This document shows positions 48,866 to 60,527 of a DNA stretch of 64,000 bases, piece by piece. The notes under the pieces were generated by a model, which was given only the letters and a program-made list of their open reading frames with translations, was not told where the DNA came from and did no database searches. This DNA comes from Spinellus fusiger. Taxonomy: Eukaryota > Mucoromycota > Mucoromycetes > Mucorales > Phycomycetaceae. Position numbers and translations under genes: made by a program. Numbering within the stretch: the stretch's first letter is position 1; each line of letters starts with the position of its first letter. Location of the stretch: contig JALLLS010000015.1 of the NCBI GenBank assembly GCA_025094145.1, positions 124,001 to 188,000 on the forward strand, in the 5' to 3' direction.

Positions 48866-49914
48866 AAGGTAGACCTTACAAGTTTGATCTTTCTATTTTA
48901 CATTGGCGGGTATATTCATGTTATTGTTGTGTAGTTGAAACATTCTTAGAAGTCCACAGTTATGAACCACCAAAGCAATTCATGTTATCTAAGAAAAATA
49001 GTGCATGGCCAAACTACTTTTGTATTCTATGGATTTATACCTTTGACATTTATGTGTAAGAATATTATCTATTATTATTTTGTATCTTTCTATTTAGACA
49101 CTTACCAAATATATTTGTATACACACCAAAAAAAAGATTATCAGAATATCGTATAATATGATGTATCCATGAGATCATTGCATGTGTTACAGCCAACTGT
49201 GTAGATTCTGATTCTGATTCTTATTATTTTTAAAGTAATAATAATAGAGAAGATAGAGTCTACTCCTAATCTTTATGATGTGAGTGTCTTGGCAAAATAA
49301 AGACTGATATACTTTATAAAGAACTATGCTAGTATGGTTATTATTTGTTTCATTGTGTTAAAACAGTGTTATTAGGATGCCCTTGGATCCAAGACAATAA
49401 ATATTTGTTTTTGTAGTATAGCATGTATCTTATTCTATAGATCAACCAATAAAGATTTCAATCTATACTAGTCTGAATATATATTATCTATTGCACTTAT
49501 ATAACAAGCTGATTCTAATACCCTGTTTTGGCTCCTGAGAATATGAAGATCGAAGAAGAGAAATATGTCTCCTGTAGCAACTCCTAAATAAAGACGATCT
49601 CAGGTGCATAGAATAGAGTAGATTGCACGGTATATATTTATGTGTAGTGTTATGAATACATACACCTAGAGGTATGTTTTCATTCAATTATATACCCACT
49701 CTTTTCTCCTGTGCAGCATAGTGATCGTACTATAAGTGACTCTTTATTCTATGAGTAAATCGAAAAAGATAGACCAGAAAAATGAAAATGGAAAATAAGG
49801 GGCGAAGAATAAAAAAAAAGTGTGAATCATGATATTCTATATATCTTCTATTCATTGCCATATCTGCTATATCTTCAAGTATTGTTTATTATTATTAAAA
49901 ATCATATAATCACC
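48866..49914. other. AT-rich intergenic stretch
   Basis: About 1 kb from the kinase stop to the inner end of the second Fanzor-bearing element. AT-rich with no supported gene. Confidence 0.5.
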
Positions 49915-51637
49915 TACACACCAGGAGATATTTAGGATATAAAAAAATAGTCGAGATACAATTGTTTAAGAAATGACACATTGATTTGAGGAGCAAAAAT
50001 AAATTAAGATGTATTCATGTTCTTAAATAAAGATTATTATGTAGATTTACCTGTAGATATCTGAATCCCATAGGAAACCACCTTCGATATGGTGATATAT
50101 AATATGAATACAAATAAGAATATCTATTCTTTTCTACAGAATGGAACTGGTCGGTGGTGACTCTTTAAGACCACTTCTGCAATTGTATAGATATTCTTTG
50201 ATGCATTCACATCTCTGTTCCAAACAATTCCATAATCTTGGCAAGCGTGGATACTGTTGAAATTCACTAATACTTTGGTGAGGATATTTGTGTTATAAGT
50301 GTGGCAGATCTCGAGAACAAAAAATAAAACAGAGTAACTGTTAGAAGAGCCTTTCATATTGGGTAAGAGGACAATCATGTTTACTCTCGATGTTCGGAAC
50401 TCATCAACATCAACCAGAAGAAGATCTCCATCTTTTTGTCTCTTTTTCAATGATTGATATAAAACTCTCGTCAAACCAACACGATGACCTTTAAACTTGG
50501 CACCATCTTTTACCTTTATTCCTGTGCCATAAGCAACGACTGGCAGCTTGGTAGGATTGTACCCCAATCCTTTTAGGTGCCAATACCCCCCTTTTAATAA
50601 TAAAATAATAGTAAAAATAATGAGTTCGAGATGTATTAATGCACTCTCTATGTATTTCGTATTACCCTTGCACTGGCACCTTCTTCTTGCCTTTGCCTTT
50701 GTAACGGATTCACTGGGTTTATTATAGTAAAATCATATACAATAGAAACTGACTAACATGTCAGACATAATAAACATACACAAACACTCACCATATCACA
50801 GCTGTTGGTTTATATGCCAGACAAAGGCAAACAAGTTAAAGAGGATGGAAGTTATAAAGAACAACAGACAGTATAATTAGCAGGTATTAATATCCAAACA
50901 GAAGAGAACAATACGAATTTTCACAAGTCATTTGCTTGATCAGAACCACCAAAGTAATGCAGACTACAACAACATTCTAGAAAGAAAAAGAATTCCTTAA
51001 AGAACAGTTGCCTAGTTACCCGTTGTGCTCAAATCGTGTGTTGTGTTCCTGTTCATGTACCCTCTTTGATTTCCCCAGACTAGCCTTTGTATCCAAACCT
51101 CTATTTTGTAGTCCCTGCTAGAGACCCAATATCTATACATTTATCTCTCTTGATTGGATTATTACTAATACACTCTTCTGTTATTAGATAAGTTAAGACT
51201 CTTTCTCAAGTCAGTCTCAGGTGGTCTATTCTTCCTTCTATACTGTCTAAGGTGTCTAGGGTGTCTAGGGTATACTCCTGAGCATATTTATCTATCTCCC
51301 AAGAACAAGGTATAAGACTTTTAGGGTGTGGATTCTATTGCTATGAATTAATACGCCTAGAGCAGCAGTAGCTATAGTAATAGTATAATATTAGCTACAT
51401 TATTACTCGCTATATTATTACAATAAACAATTTTATCCATCAATAATTTTATTCATAAACACTATATTTTACTGATAATACAATTTGATATTGAGATATT
51501 CCACAAAAGGAAATAATTATTTAGATACTTGCAAACCTTTTGATTTTAAACACAGAAACATAAAACGCAAGAAAATTTTAGACGTAAAAGGAAGGAGATA
51601 TCCTCGCTTAAAAGCCAGAAAAATCTCCTGGTGTGTA
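49915..51637 (-). mobile_element. TACACACC-family element carrying a Fanzor-like fragment, minus copy
   Basis: The 3' end is at 49915 (TACACACCAGGAGATATTT) and the 5' end at 51637 (AAATCTCCTGGTGTGTA), each with TA. Length is 1723 bp. It is the inverted twin of 44942-46929 without that copy's extra segment near its 5' end. The 147-codon Fanzor-like frame is identical at the protein level in both. Confidence 0.88.
50124..50586 (-). pseudogene. Fanzor/TnpB-like nuclease C-terminal fragment, minus copy
   Basis: Exact protein-level copy of the fragment at 46258-46720 in the opposite direction, including the damaged zinc-ribbon part and the WNRDVNASKN motif. Because the same defects occur in both, the lesions predate the duplication. 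Neither copy can supply its own active nuclease. If the TIR element moved recently, the enzyme came from elsewhere, or the pair arose by segmental inversion rather than transposition. Confidence 0.7.
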
Positions 51638-51912
51638 GACTGTATTAGGGTGACACATGGGACGGTCATGGAAGTGTGTCCTATAAAAGAACACTTCTTG
51701 CTGTCGTTGTATTTAAACACGTGACAGACTGATCCCAGACTCAGCCCAAGAGCAGAAGTATGATGGACGCTCACTGGCTCTCATCTCTCCATTGCTGTGT
51801 GCAAAAGTAAGGCTCTTCTTCTCATGTCCAAGGTTAATACTAAACAGGAGCCTAGGGATTTCTTCTTCTTCTTTATTCTATTGAATAGTATATCCCATCT
51901 ACTACTTCTACA

Positions 51913-52020
51913 ATGATAACAGACAACCAACTTGCTTTTATTGCTAATTCGTTAGGCGTGATGACCATGGCGCTTATTGTTGTTTATCATTATGTCTCTG
52001 TGAACAGCAAGTCACACTAA
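51913..52020 (+). CDS. OST4: Oligosaccharyltransferase subunit OST4 (microprotein)
   Basis: A single 35-residue frame starts MITDNQLAFIANSLGV and ends VYHYVSVNSKSH. The MITD-QLA-ANxLGV start and the LIVVYHYV end are the hallmarks of OST4, which animal and fungal proteins share at 35-40 residues. OST4 is a one-pass ER membrane protein that holds Stt3 and Ost3/6 together in the N-glycosylation complex. The hydrophobic span covers about residues 9-28. It lies 275 bp from the TIR end at 51637 and 331 bp upstream of the MINDY gene on the same strand. Confidence 0.95.
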   Translation: MITDNQLAFIANSLGVMTMALIVVYHYVSVNSKSH

Positions 52021-52351
52021 ACACTTTGCTGTGGAGGTGTGGAAGGAGTGGTATGAGTGTAGCTGTCCAAGGCTGTCTCTCTTCTTTTCTCTCTCTCTCT
52101 CTATGAATTCAAGCGGAAACAGGCCACAATTCTACGCGTCAAGCTATGAATAATAAAATCATATACATATCTACATCTACACATTTATATAAATGTAGAT
52201 AGATACACCTAGATGTGTGTTTCCTTACCCTTAATAATAAACTGAGCCGTAGTGTCAAATAGGAAATTATATTTCCAATGCTAGTCACCCAAGCCAAGGC
52301 TCGTTATTATGCACTTGTTCTCTTCTTTCTCCCTCATTACGCTACTCCCTC
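52021..52351. promoter_or_regulatory. Intergenic region between OST4 and MINDY
   Basis: 331 bp with a CT-rich run near 52076-52100 and AT-rich sequence. No gene is seen. Confidence 0.5.
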
Positions 52352-54304
52352 ATGAACACATCTTCAGAAATAGTAAACAAGTCAAAGGATAACAGACAGG
52401 AGCACCCCATGAGTGTAGAACCTCCATCTCCTCTCCCAGCACCACTGTTGAAGTCTGCTCATGTAGAAACAGACAAACTATGTAGCAGTCCGGTGGATGC
52501 ACTGAATACAACAGAACACTCTAGTCCGGTAGACTCTATAGGCCCAGGAGACTCCATAGACCCAGGAGAGAAAGAAACTCAGTCTAGGCCACAGCACATT
52601 CTTCCTGCACAAGAGTATCTTGTAAAGACAATCGACTGGTATCATCATGAAAGAAAAGAACGCAGTGTCTTGAGAATAGTAACTCAGAATGGTATGCAAT
52701 AGACCCCAGAGAAAGAGAAAGAAAGAGAATACTCACTCTCTTTTGTTTTCATATGGGTAGAGAATGGACCATGCCCTTTAGTAGCTATATGCAAGTAAAT
52801 GTTCATAGAAAGAGGTACAAGATGGAGACTAACTCTAGGGATCAACAGGTAATGTATTGTTGCTTAGGGAACAGATGGATATTCTTCCGCCTGACAGAGA
52901 GAGAGTAACATTTGAATATCTTGTGGAAAGACTGGGGGATTATCTGTTAAGTCATGGACCTCCTGAACAACAAAGAGAGTCCATGCATGACTCATTGAGT
53001 CGTTTGGAATGCATGACTTTGATTGAGAAAGAGGAACCAGCTGCAAAAGAGCCTATTCTTTCTTCTGCATCCCCCAATCCGCTTGAAAAGGACACTTCAG
53101 ATCCTGATGGTGTACGATCTTCAATTGCAGACGACGTGCTCAATTACCGCTACCATCTTGATACTGCCCTTTCTCTGCTGCCTAATCTTCAAGTGGGACT
53201 CGGTAAGAAACAGATCAGGATACGGGCCATGGAGTAACTATTGGTGTAGATGTCAATGTTGGATTTTCATTCATTCGTGATTTTGAGGCTACAGCAGAAC
53301 TGGCTCTGTTTGATCTTTTTGATGTGGATCTTGTGCATGGTTGGATAGCAGACCCTCAGGTACGCATGTCTGCTTGAAGAAGGGTGATGTTGAACAAAGA
53401 TATCTTAGGACGAAAGTACCTATAATGTAGTGAAAGCATGTGGCTCTTATAATGCCATAGTGGACTGTGTTGTTCATGGAGATGAGTTGAGTAGTCAACA
53501 CGATCCCTCTCAGTCCACACCACCCACACAGCATGCCGAACGCAGTATTACAAAAGGTAAGTGTAGGACTGGGAGAACAACAAGGACTCACTGGCCATGA
53601 AAACAGGGCTTATTGCTTCTGCATTCCTGCAAGACACAGCAACACAGTTAACTTACTACGGACTTGAGCTTCTGGTGGACTCTTTGCCTAGGAATAAGCT
53701 ATGTGTGCTATTTCGTAACAACCATGCAAGTCGATAGAGAGAGAGAGAGAGAGAGAGAAAGGAAGCGTCTGACCCACTCTTTTAATAGTTCTCCACTCTC
53801 TACAAACATCCAGAAACAGAAGGGCTGTATACTCTAGTGACAGACTCGGGTCTAGTCAAAGAACGGTCTTTTGTATGGGAGAGCCTTGCTGATATTGATC
53901 AGGGGGCTTCTGAATTCTTTGATGGTTTCTTCAAGAAGCCTTCTCTTGGAGGGCAAAACCAAACAAGCAGCAGAGAAGAAAGTGATTTAGAGTAAGCGCT
54001 TCTGAACAATTCTCTTGTATTGATGTTTAGTCTTGCCATTGCACTTTCTCTTCAAACATATCCAACGGTTGGTACTGTGGGTAAGTGAGAGAGAGAGAGA
54101 AAAGAGAAAAAAAAGAGGATTGTCGTAACCATGTATATTTATGCGTTCTTCTTAGGACCTGACTCTTCTTTGGGCAATACTCGTACAGAACAGATTGCTA
54201 TTGAGAATGGAAAGGAATCTATCCACACCAAGCGTATGAGTCGGATAAGTTCGAATTCAATTGAATCTACCAAGAAAAGGCGAGATCATTGTATAGTATC
54301 CTGA
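52352..54304 (+). CDS. MINDY-family (FAM63) deubiquitinase
   Basis: Nine exons (52352-52691, 52761-52790, 52849-53202, 53250-53359, 53409-53556, 53607-53725, 53789-53991, 54031-54080, 54156-54304) give 500 residues. The catalytic cysteine is Cys118 in QNENGPCPL, and the catalytic histidine is His367 in FRNNHFSTLYKH. LDVNVGFSFIRDFE and FDVDLVHGWIAD are family segments. A ubiquitin-interacting-type motif (ESDLDLAIALSLQ) follows near residue 435, as in MINDY1/2, which trim long K48-linked ubiquitin chains. The N-terminus is Ser/Pro-rich. Two introns use GC donors: after ...GTAGCTATAT (GCAAGT) and after the catalytic His codon (GCAAGT). With GT donors neither junction gives the conserved reading. 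Confidence 0.93.
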
Positions 54305-55316
54305 GTGCTCATTACCAGTGATAGTCACCAGTGATGGCTACCAGTGGTGAGTAATTCATAGAAAGAGTGGGTAATGATCAATGGACTGACGATGGAAGGT
54401 CAATAGGTTTATTTTATTAGATAACTCACTCTTATTAGCCACTCATTAGTCACTCTTATTAGTCACTCTTCTATTGGTACTTGTCTTATGAATTAGACAG
54501 AAATAGACCCCATCTGATATCTCTCTTTCCCTTTTCTTCTTTCTTATTCACATATCCTTTAATAATGACCACTTGATCACTGCCACTTATCATCTAATAC
54601 TTTATAGTAGGTCTTATTATGTTTTATTATAATAAACATTGCAGTTTTGTCTCACAATGGCGTAATATAAAGTGAAATACAGGTCGCTGTAGTGTTGTGT
54701 CTGTGCTTGTCTCTGTATCCATCCATCCGACATCTGGCATGAATTTCAAGTCTTTGTAACCTTTGAAATTGCTTGAATAAGTATAAGTGCAGCTATTTTC
54801 TATCTTTTTCCTATTCATTAGAGTGACAGAAAAGGAGAAGTGATTTATGCAGAATAAGGGCATTGACTTTTAAACAGAAAGCTGGATAAGAATGCCTTGA
54901 TTCGTAATCACTGTTTCCATTTTGAATTGGCTCCAGTTTGAAGACAAAAAGATGAGGAGGGAAAACAGGGAGAAAAGAGAAAGATCATGTCTCTATTAAA
55001 CTCCTGAATCCTAATGTGAGTGATCTCCTCTGTCACAAACCTCCTTAAGCACGCGCTGTGTTCTCTCTCTCTTCAATTGAACAAGTGACTGGAGTGATAA
55101 GAACCCTGACATTGGAAGAGATGGAGAATAAATATAGATACATATAAAAAAGGAGAAATCTCAAAGCATACGAGTGACATTGGATTTCCCTCTAACATCT
55201 CTGTCATTTTATTCACACATCTCCCTTTCTAATTGCTATTAATTCATGAACTAGTCAACACCATTGGCACTACCCTTTATCTTCTTTATTACAACAAGGT
55301 TATGACATCACTGATC
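54305..55316. other. Intergenic stretch
   Basis: About 1 kb. A 78-codon minus-strand frame (54863-54627) has no recognisable domain or splice partner and is not called. The sequence nearest 55317 is a plausible promoter for the G-alpha gene. Confidence 0.5.
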
Positions 55317-56801
55317 ATGGGTGTATGTGCCTCATCAGAAGAACGTGAAAGTAAACAACGCAGCGTACAGATAGACCGCCAATTGGAGCAAGATTTTATA
55401 CGACAAAAGAATGAATTAAAGATACTGCTTCTCGGTAACCCATTCAGTAATTTCCGTATCTTATATAGTTTAATAAAGGCAGTGGTGAATCTGGAAAATC
55501 AACGGTTGTGAAGCAGATGAAGATTATACATCAGAATGGCTACACATCAGAAGAACTACAACTGTGGAGACCTGTCATTCTCAAAAATAGCATTGACTCT
55601 ATCAAAGATGTCCTAAAATCAGCCGACAAATTAGAATTAGAGTTTGAGAATCCCAATGCAAAGGTAGTGTTGCTGTTCTCCTATGAAAATGAAAATAAAA
55701 TAGATGTATACAGATGTATATACAAATATTTATTTATATACATAAATATACATAAATATACATACATACATACACAAAGAAAGAATCTTGCTGACAGTCT
55801 CTGTACTTTGTTAGGAGGCAATAGCTACCATTGACAGCTATGTATTCCCAACAAGAGATCCATGTCCAATGATCCCAGAAGCCGTAGCCAATGCCATATC
55901 ACTATTATGGAACGACAAGAACATGCCTGACTGTATTGAGTGTGGCACAAGTCGATTCTACATCATGGATTCTGCTTCCTAGTTCGTAATGCAACCCACT
56001 TGAGAAACTAACCCTAATGCAAACCAATGATGTGTATAGTTTCCTTGGTCAAGTGGCTCGTATCACACACACAGACTACTTACCCGACGAAAAGGATGTT
56101 CTTTATGCAAGACTCAAAACAACCGGTATCATTGAGAATCATTTCAGAATGGGTCGTCTTAATTTACAGTAAGCATCTCTTTGTTGTACAATGGATTCAT
56201 TTGCTAGTGTGTTTGATGTGGGTGGACAGCGTTCAGAGCGTAAAAAATGGATTCACTGTTTTGAGGCAGTTACATCTATTATTTTTTGTGTTGCATTGAG
56301 TGAATATGACCAAGTACTTCAAGAAGAATCCAGACAGGTAAAGTTTGGTGTACAGAATGTGTTACTGAGTGAGGGATTTCATGTTCAAAAGAACCGAATG
56401 ATGGAGAGCCTGGTACTGTTCGAATCTGTTATCAATTCACGTTGGTTTGTTCGAACGTCTGTCATCTTATTCCTCAACAAGATGGATCTGTTTCGTGAAA
56501 AGTTTACTAGAGTACCACTTGAGCATTATTTCCCAGATTATACAGGGGGTGATGATTTAGTAAAGGGTACAAAGTACATTCTTCATCGATTTAACCAGGC
56601 AAATCGTATTAAGCTTAAGGTTTATCCACAGTAACTATCAACCTAATGTGATACTACAGACCTTCTAATTCTTTGGTATCCTCTTTCTATTTTATAGTAT
56701 AACACAGGCAATAAACACAGAAAGGGTAGGTTGCTTTGTATTTTGTAAAGATGTCTATCCAGTATACTTATTGTTTTGATGCTTGTTCCTAGATAAAGTA
56801 A
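55317..56801 (+). CDS. Heterotrimeric G-protein alpha subunit, short C-terminus
   Basis: Eight exons (55317-55434, 55479-55663, 55815-55981, 56040-56168, 56208-56337, 56392-56630, 56698-56725, 56793-56801) give 334 residues. MGVCASS offers an N-myristoylation Gly2 and a palmitoylatable Cys4. The P-loop GSGESGKST, the switch-I Arg181 in YARLKTTG, the switch-[15 protein letters not shown] (Gln207) and FLNKMDLF are intact. The apparent stop after DSAS vanishes once the intron with donor GTTCGT is removed (DSASYFLGQV). The usual TCAT loop reads [10 protein letters not shown], and the model ends two residues later, lacking the alpha-5 helix that contacts receptors. I found no frame restoring it within the next 150 bp. 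An earlier in-frame ATG at 55302 is less likely because it would bury the MGxC signal. Confidence 0.9.
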
Positions 56802-57255
56802 TGTACCGGCACCTAGAATTGTGGATTAACCTGGTTGTATGTCTAGGCTTGTGTTTATGGTACTGGAAGAGACTCTGCTAAAAATATCCCTCAATCAATC
56901 TGGCCTTTTGTGATCTTATTGTATCAAGGTCCTACTTAATATCCGTAACAAACATATCTGTTCAGCATGCACACACACACACACACACATAATCTCTCTC
57001 TCTATTCATCTCTCTACTCATCTCTCTATGTGTATATATCTATATTACATATAACCTATTACATACTCTATACTACATGTATACACAATAACAACAACAA
57101 TAACACATAGTCTAAACCTACAAACAACAATAACACCTCTCCCCTTTTATCGTGCAATGCCACTGAGATGGGTAAGATCAAAACTCAAGCAATAATGAGA
57201 AGATAAAGGGAGCAATGACTAGACAGGATAAAAAGGCAAAAGGACAGACATCTTC
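56802..57255. other. Convergent 3' intergenic region
   Basis: 454 bp between the G-alpha stop and the MAPKK stop. It has an (AC)n run at 56970-56988 followed by CTCT repeats and an ACAACAATAACA repeat. No gene is supported. Confidence 0.55.
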
Positions 57256-57696
57256 TCATGTCCAATTCCAGACTTCTTTTAGCCAGGAATCCAAGGATTT
57301 TGTGGGATCAGCCCATGTCTTGATAAATGCATGTTCCAGCATAGTCTCTGGGCTGGGTCTCTCTTGAGGATCCTTGATCAAACTAAGATAGGGGTTTGAG
57401 CCTTTTACTGGCTTACTTGAAGCCTCTTACCACTTTGCAATGAAATCCCTGCACAGCTCTGATCGCTCTGGTCCTAGATTTGGCATGGGTTGATGCACAA
57501 TAAAGTCTAGGAGTTCAAAGATAGAGAGGTGGGATTGTCCAGGAGGTGGCAGTGCTGGTCCATTCTGAGCTACTTCAATGATAGTGAGGCCAAGAGACCA
57601 AATATCAGACCGAACAGAATAAGTGCCCCCCTTGATGCGTTCAGGCTATTCAATACAGACAATGAGTGCTGTTTCTCTTTTTCTTTTCTTGTTCTT

Positions 57697-57727
<31 letters not shown>

Positions 57728-59059
57728 TGTGTGTGTGTGGGTCTTTATCATGGATCTTCCTGCTACTTACTGCCATATAATATTGTGTGCCTGTGAATGT
57801 CTGTGCCATGGAATTGATTAATTCACCCGAGACACCTAAATCACACAACCTGATTTCACCATTTCTTGTCATTAAAATATTAGAAGGCTTGATATCTGCC
57901 ACTGTAATGAGTCTTCCACGCCACATAAGAACAGTGTATTACCTCGGTGAATAACATTTTGGGAATGTAAATAAATCAGTCCCTTGCACACCTATACAAG
58001 GCTATAAGGTTCTGTCCAGCTTGCTTCACCATGCTACAAGAACTTACTGCTTCGGCTATCTTTGCTAGTACAGTTTCTCCAATGAGTCCATGCATATCAC
58101 GTGCTCTCTTATAGATGTCTTCGAGGCTTCCACCTTCACAGTATTCCATACAAATAGCAATTGTCGTGTCACCATCATCGAGGAAAGCACCATAGAATGC
58201 AACAATATGAGGTGAACCACAGGTCCTTAGAAAGGAGAGTTCTCTCAATATTTGTCGTTGTAGCTGCGGGTCTGGATCGACAGTAATAGTCTAGAGCGTG
58301 ATGTGTTGAGTTTTTATTTCTCTTGTTCGTGTATAAATGTAGAATTGTATAAATGTAGAATTGTAAAGACGTGTGGATATTTACAAATGTGTGGATATGT
58401 AAATGTACAAAGGTGTATCTGTGTTTGTATGTAAATGTGTAAATGTATAAGCGTATAAACATACCCAGTCATACCTATACAAATACCTACAACTACATCT
58501 ACATACCACTGTATAGTGTAGAACTGTCTATTTATCTATTTATCTATCTATTTATCTATCTATTTATCTATCTATTTATCTACCTATCCACCTATTTATC
58601 TACCTATCCACCTATCTACTTATGTGTGCGTGCTGCACAGAAGAGGGTATAAATACATAGAGAGGTGGAGAGATAGACAGAAGAGAGAATACACTCTATA
58701 TAGCCTACCTTTTTTGCCATTATTATGCCAGTCGGAATATAGCGCACCTTCCACACTGTACCTGCCGCACCTTCACCTAACTTTTGTATATTCTCAAAAT
58801 CACTTGGTTTGAGCTCAATATCATCCTTGGCTTCTTCTGGTGTAGTGTCTTGTGTGGTGTGTCCACTGTCTGTGGTATGAGGAAGAAAGCTGCCTGACTT
58901 GTTGTTGCTGACAATACGCACAAGATCTTCTCTCCAGTTGGTGCCTGTTGATGTCGAAGGCTTCAGCAGTGGTTCGTGATGGTCAGTGTCTTCTGAAGGC
59001 GTAACATTCAAGTCCAAACGAAGACCCGACCGATTCTTAAGTCTTCCAATTTGTGCCAT
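57256..59059 (-). CDS. MAP kinase kinase, MKK1/2 (cell-wall integrity) type
   Basis: Six exons (59059-58709, 58290-58048, 57991-57943, 57895-57771, 57645-57431, 57382-57256) give 369 residues. Kinase motifs: [11 protein letters not shown], Lys117 in IMAKK, VIHRDIKPSN (Asp215), the DLG motif at 233-235, and MAPERI after the activation loop. The loop [18 protein letters not shown] keeps the S-xxx-T pair (Ser243, Thr247) that MAPKKKs phosphorylate. FTGTxxYMAPERI with [18 protein letters not shown] is closest to yeast Mkk1/Mkk2 and S. pombe Pek1, which activate the Slt2/Pmk1 MAPK. The N-terminal docking region is basic ([15 protein letters not shown], a D-site-like motif). Intron 1 (418 bp) contains TATTTATC repeats. 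Confidence 0.94.
58520..58612. repeat. TATTTATC/TATC microsatellite in MAPKK intron 1
   Basis: About 90 bp of TATTTATCTATC units with late CACC interruptions, inside the first intron of the MAPKK gene. Confidence 0.9.
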
Positions 59060-59932
59060 GGGTTTTCTCTTTTCCTTTTTTTTTTCTTTTTTTTCCGCTT
59101 TCCTATGCCAAAGTGTAAAGTGCTATAATACTGCAAAGAGAAAAGGAAGAATGCTAGAATAGTCTATAATTTTGAGTGGAGTTGAAGAAGAAAAGAAAGA
59201 TCCAATGATTGGCCTTCTCCAAAAGAGTTGAATTGTTCTGTCACTCACTGTTTGCTCCCCAACGAAAAGAAAGACAGGAATATGAGGTGAGGTGTTTTTT
59301 GGGAGGTGTTTTTATGAGGGCAATTCTTGGTATTCATGTTATTGTTCTTTCTATAAATATATGTCATTTAGAATACTATTTTAAAAAAAAAAAAAGGTAC
59401 TATTTTATAGGCATTCTACCATCACCCAAATACCGCCTTGTTAACGCCATGCAAGTGTCAGTCTATTTTTATTCAGGCAATAATGACTATTCTTAGTCTT
59501 TTATTTTTTATTTTTTTTTATTTTCACGAGGGCAGCTGTAATGTTTTTATTTTTCATCTTATACTCTTTCCAGTGACAGGTTTTCTACTGGAAAAAAAAC
59601 ATACACCCACCCACACACACACATATATATATATATATACATATACACCTTTTTCAATTTGATATAGTTGCATTGGAAGCACTTATTCTCTCATAAAAGG
59701 GCATTGATCATGAAAACACTTTTTTATTTTCCCTCTTATAAGCTGAATCGGTGTGAAAATAGATCAATAAGCCTGTGTGGAGGCAAATAATAGGAATGAA
59801 GAATGAAAAGACCAGGCCTATCAGTTCGTGGTCCGGGCATTGTTTTATAAAGTCCGACCCGGTCACTGTGCAATATCCATCAACGACTGCTTCAAACACG
59901 GGCTCTTCCTTTCTCCCAAGGTCTATTGAAAG
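59060..59932. promoter_or_regulatory. Divergent promoter region between MAPKK and eL37
   Basis: About 870 bp with T-rich runs next to the MAPKK start and an (AT)n/(AC)n run near 59610-59645. The CCTTTCTC pyrimidine stretch just before the eL37 start is typical of ribosomal protein genes. No gene is seen. Confidence 0.5.
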
Positions 59933-60527
59933 ATGGTAAGGCTGTCTTCATATTAGTGTTTCTATTTGTGGAGATGGATCCATCCATCCATAGATCCATG
60001 GATGGATCTGTAGAAACATGGATAGATAGACAGACAGATAGATAGATGGATGAAAAAAGATAAAGAAAAAAAAAGACGATGATTATCAACCTATCACTAC
60101 ACCACCACTGACCTACTACCACTTTTGTACAGAGTAAGGGTACTTCCTCGTTCGGTAAGCGCCACACCAAGTCCCACACACTCTGCCGTCGTTGCGGTAG
60201 ACGTTCTTTCCACAACCAAAAGAAGACTTGTGCTCAGTGTGGTTACCCTGCTGCCAAGATCAGATCTTGTAAGTGAATGCTGTTATTTGCAGACAGGACG
60301 CTGTTTCTTATCCTGTGTTTGATAGTCCAATGGTCTGAAAAGGGTAAGCGCAGAAAGACTACCGGTACTGGTCGCATGCGTCACTTGAAGGAGGTGCACC
60401 GTCGCTTCAAAAACGGTTTCCGTGAAGGTAAGAGATAGCAGTCACTAGTTGAAAAAAGGACGTTCACTTATATTTCTGTTTAGGTACTCAAGCTACCAAG
60501 CAAGTCAAGCCTGCTGCCACTGCTTAA
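59933..60527 (+). CDS. RPL37: Ribosomal protein eL37
   Basis: Four exons (59933-59935, 60133-60268, 60326-60427, 60484-60527) give 94 residues. Exon 1 consists of the ATG codon alone, followed directly by GTAAGG. The protein reads [22 protein letters not shown], then CAQCG (a C-x2-C-x14-C-x2-C zinc site), [20 protein letters not shown] and a short Ala/Thr/Lys tail. This matches eL37 across its full length. It is a zinc-binding protein of the large ribosomal subunit. Confidence 0.96.

Noticed and set aside
52791..52848. Apparent frameshift in MINDY between GPCPLVAIC and NVLLL
   Set aside because: A GC-AG intron (GCAAGT ... CAACAG) joins the two frames exactly, so no lesion is needed.
54627..54863. 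78-codon minus-strand frame (ends TKLQCLL)
   Set aside because: There is no recognisable domain, no splice partner and no upstream exon. It could be real but cannot be supported.
55976..55984. Apparent nonsense codon in the G-alpha gene after DSAS
   Set aside because: The TA belongs to a Tyr codon split by an intron (donor GTTCGT, acceptor GTATAG); splicing restores DSASYFLGQV.
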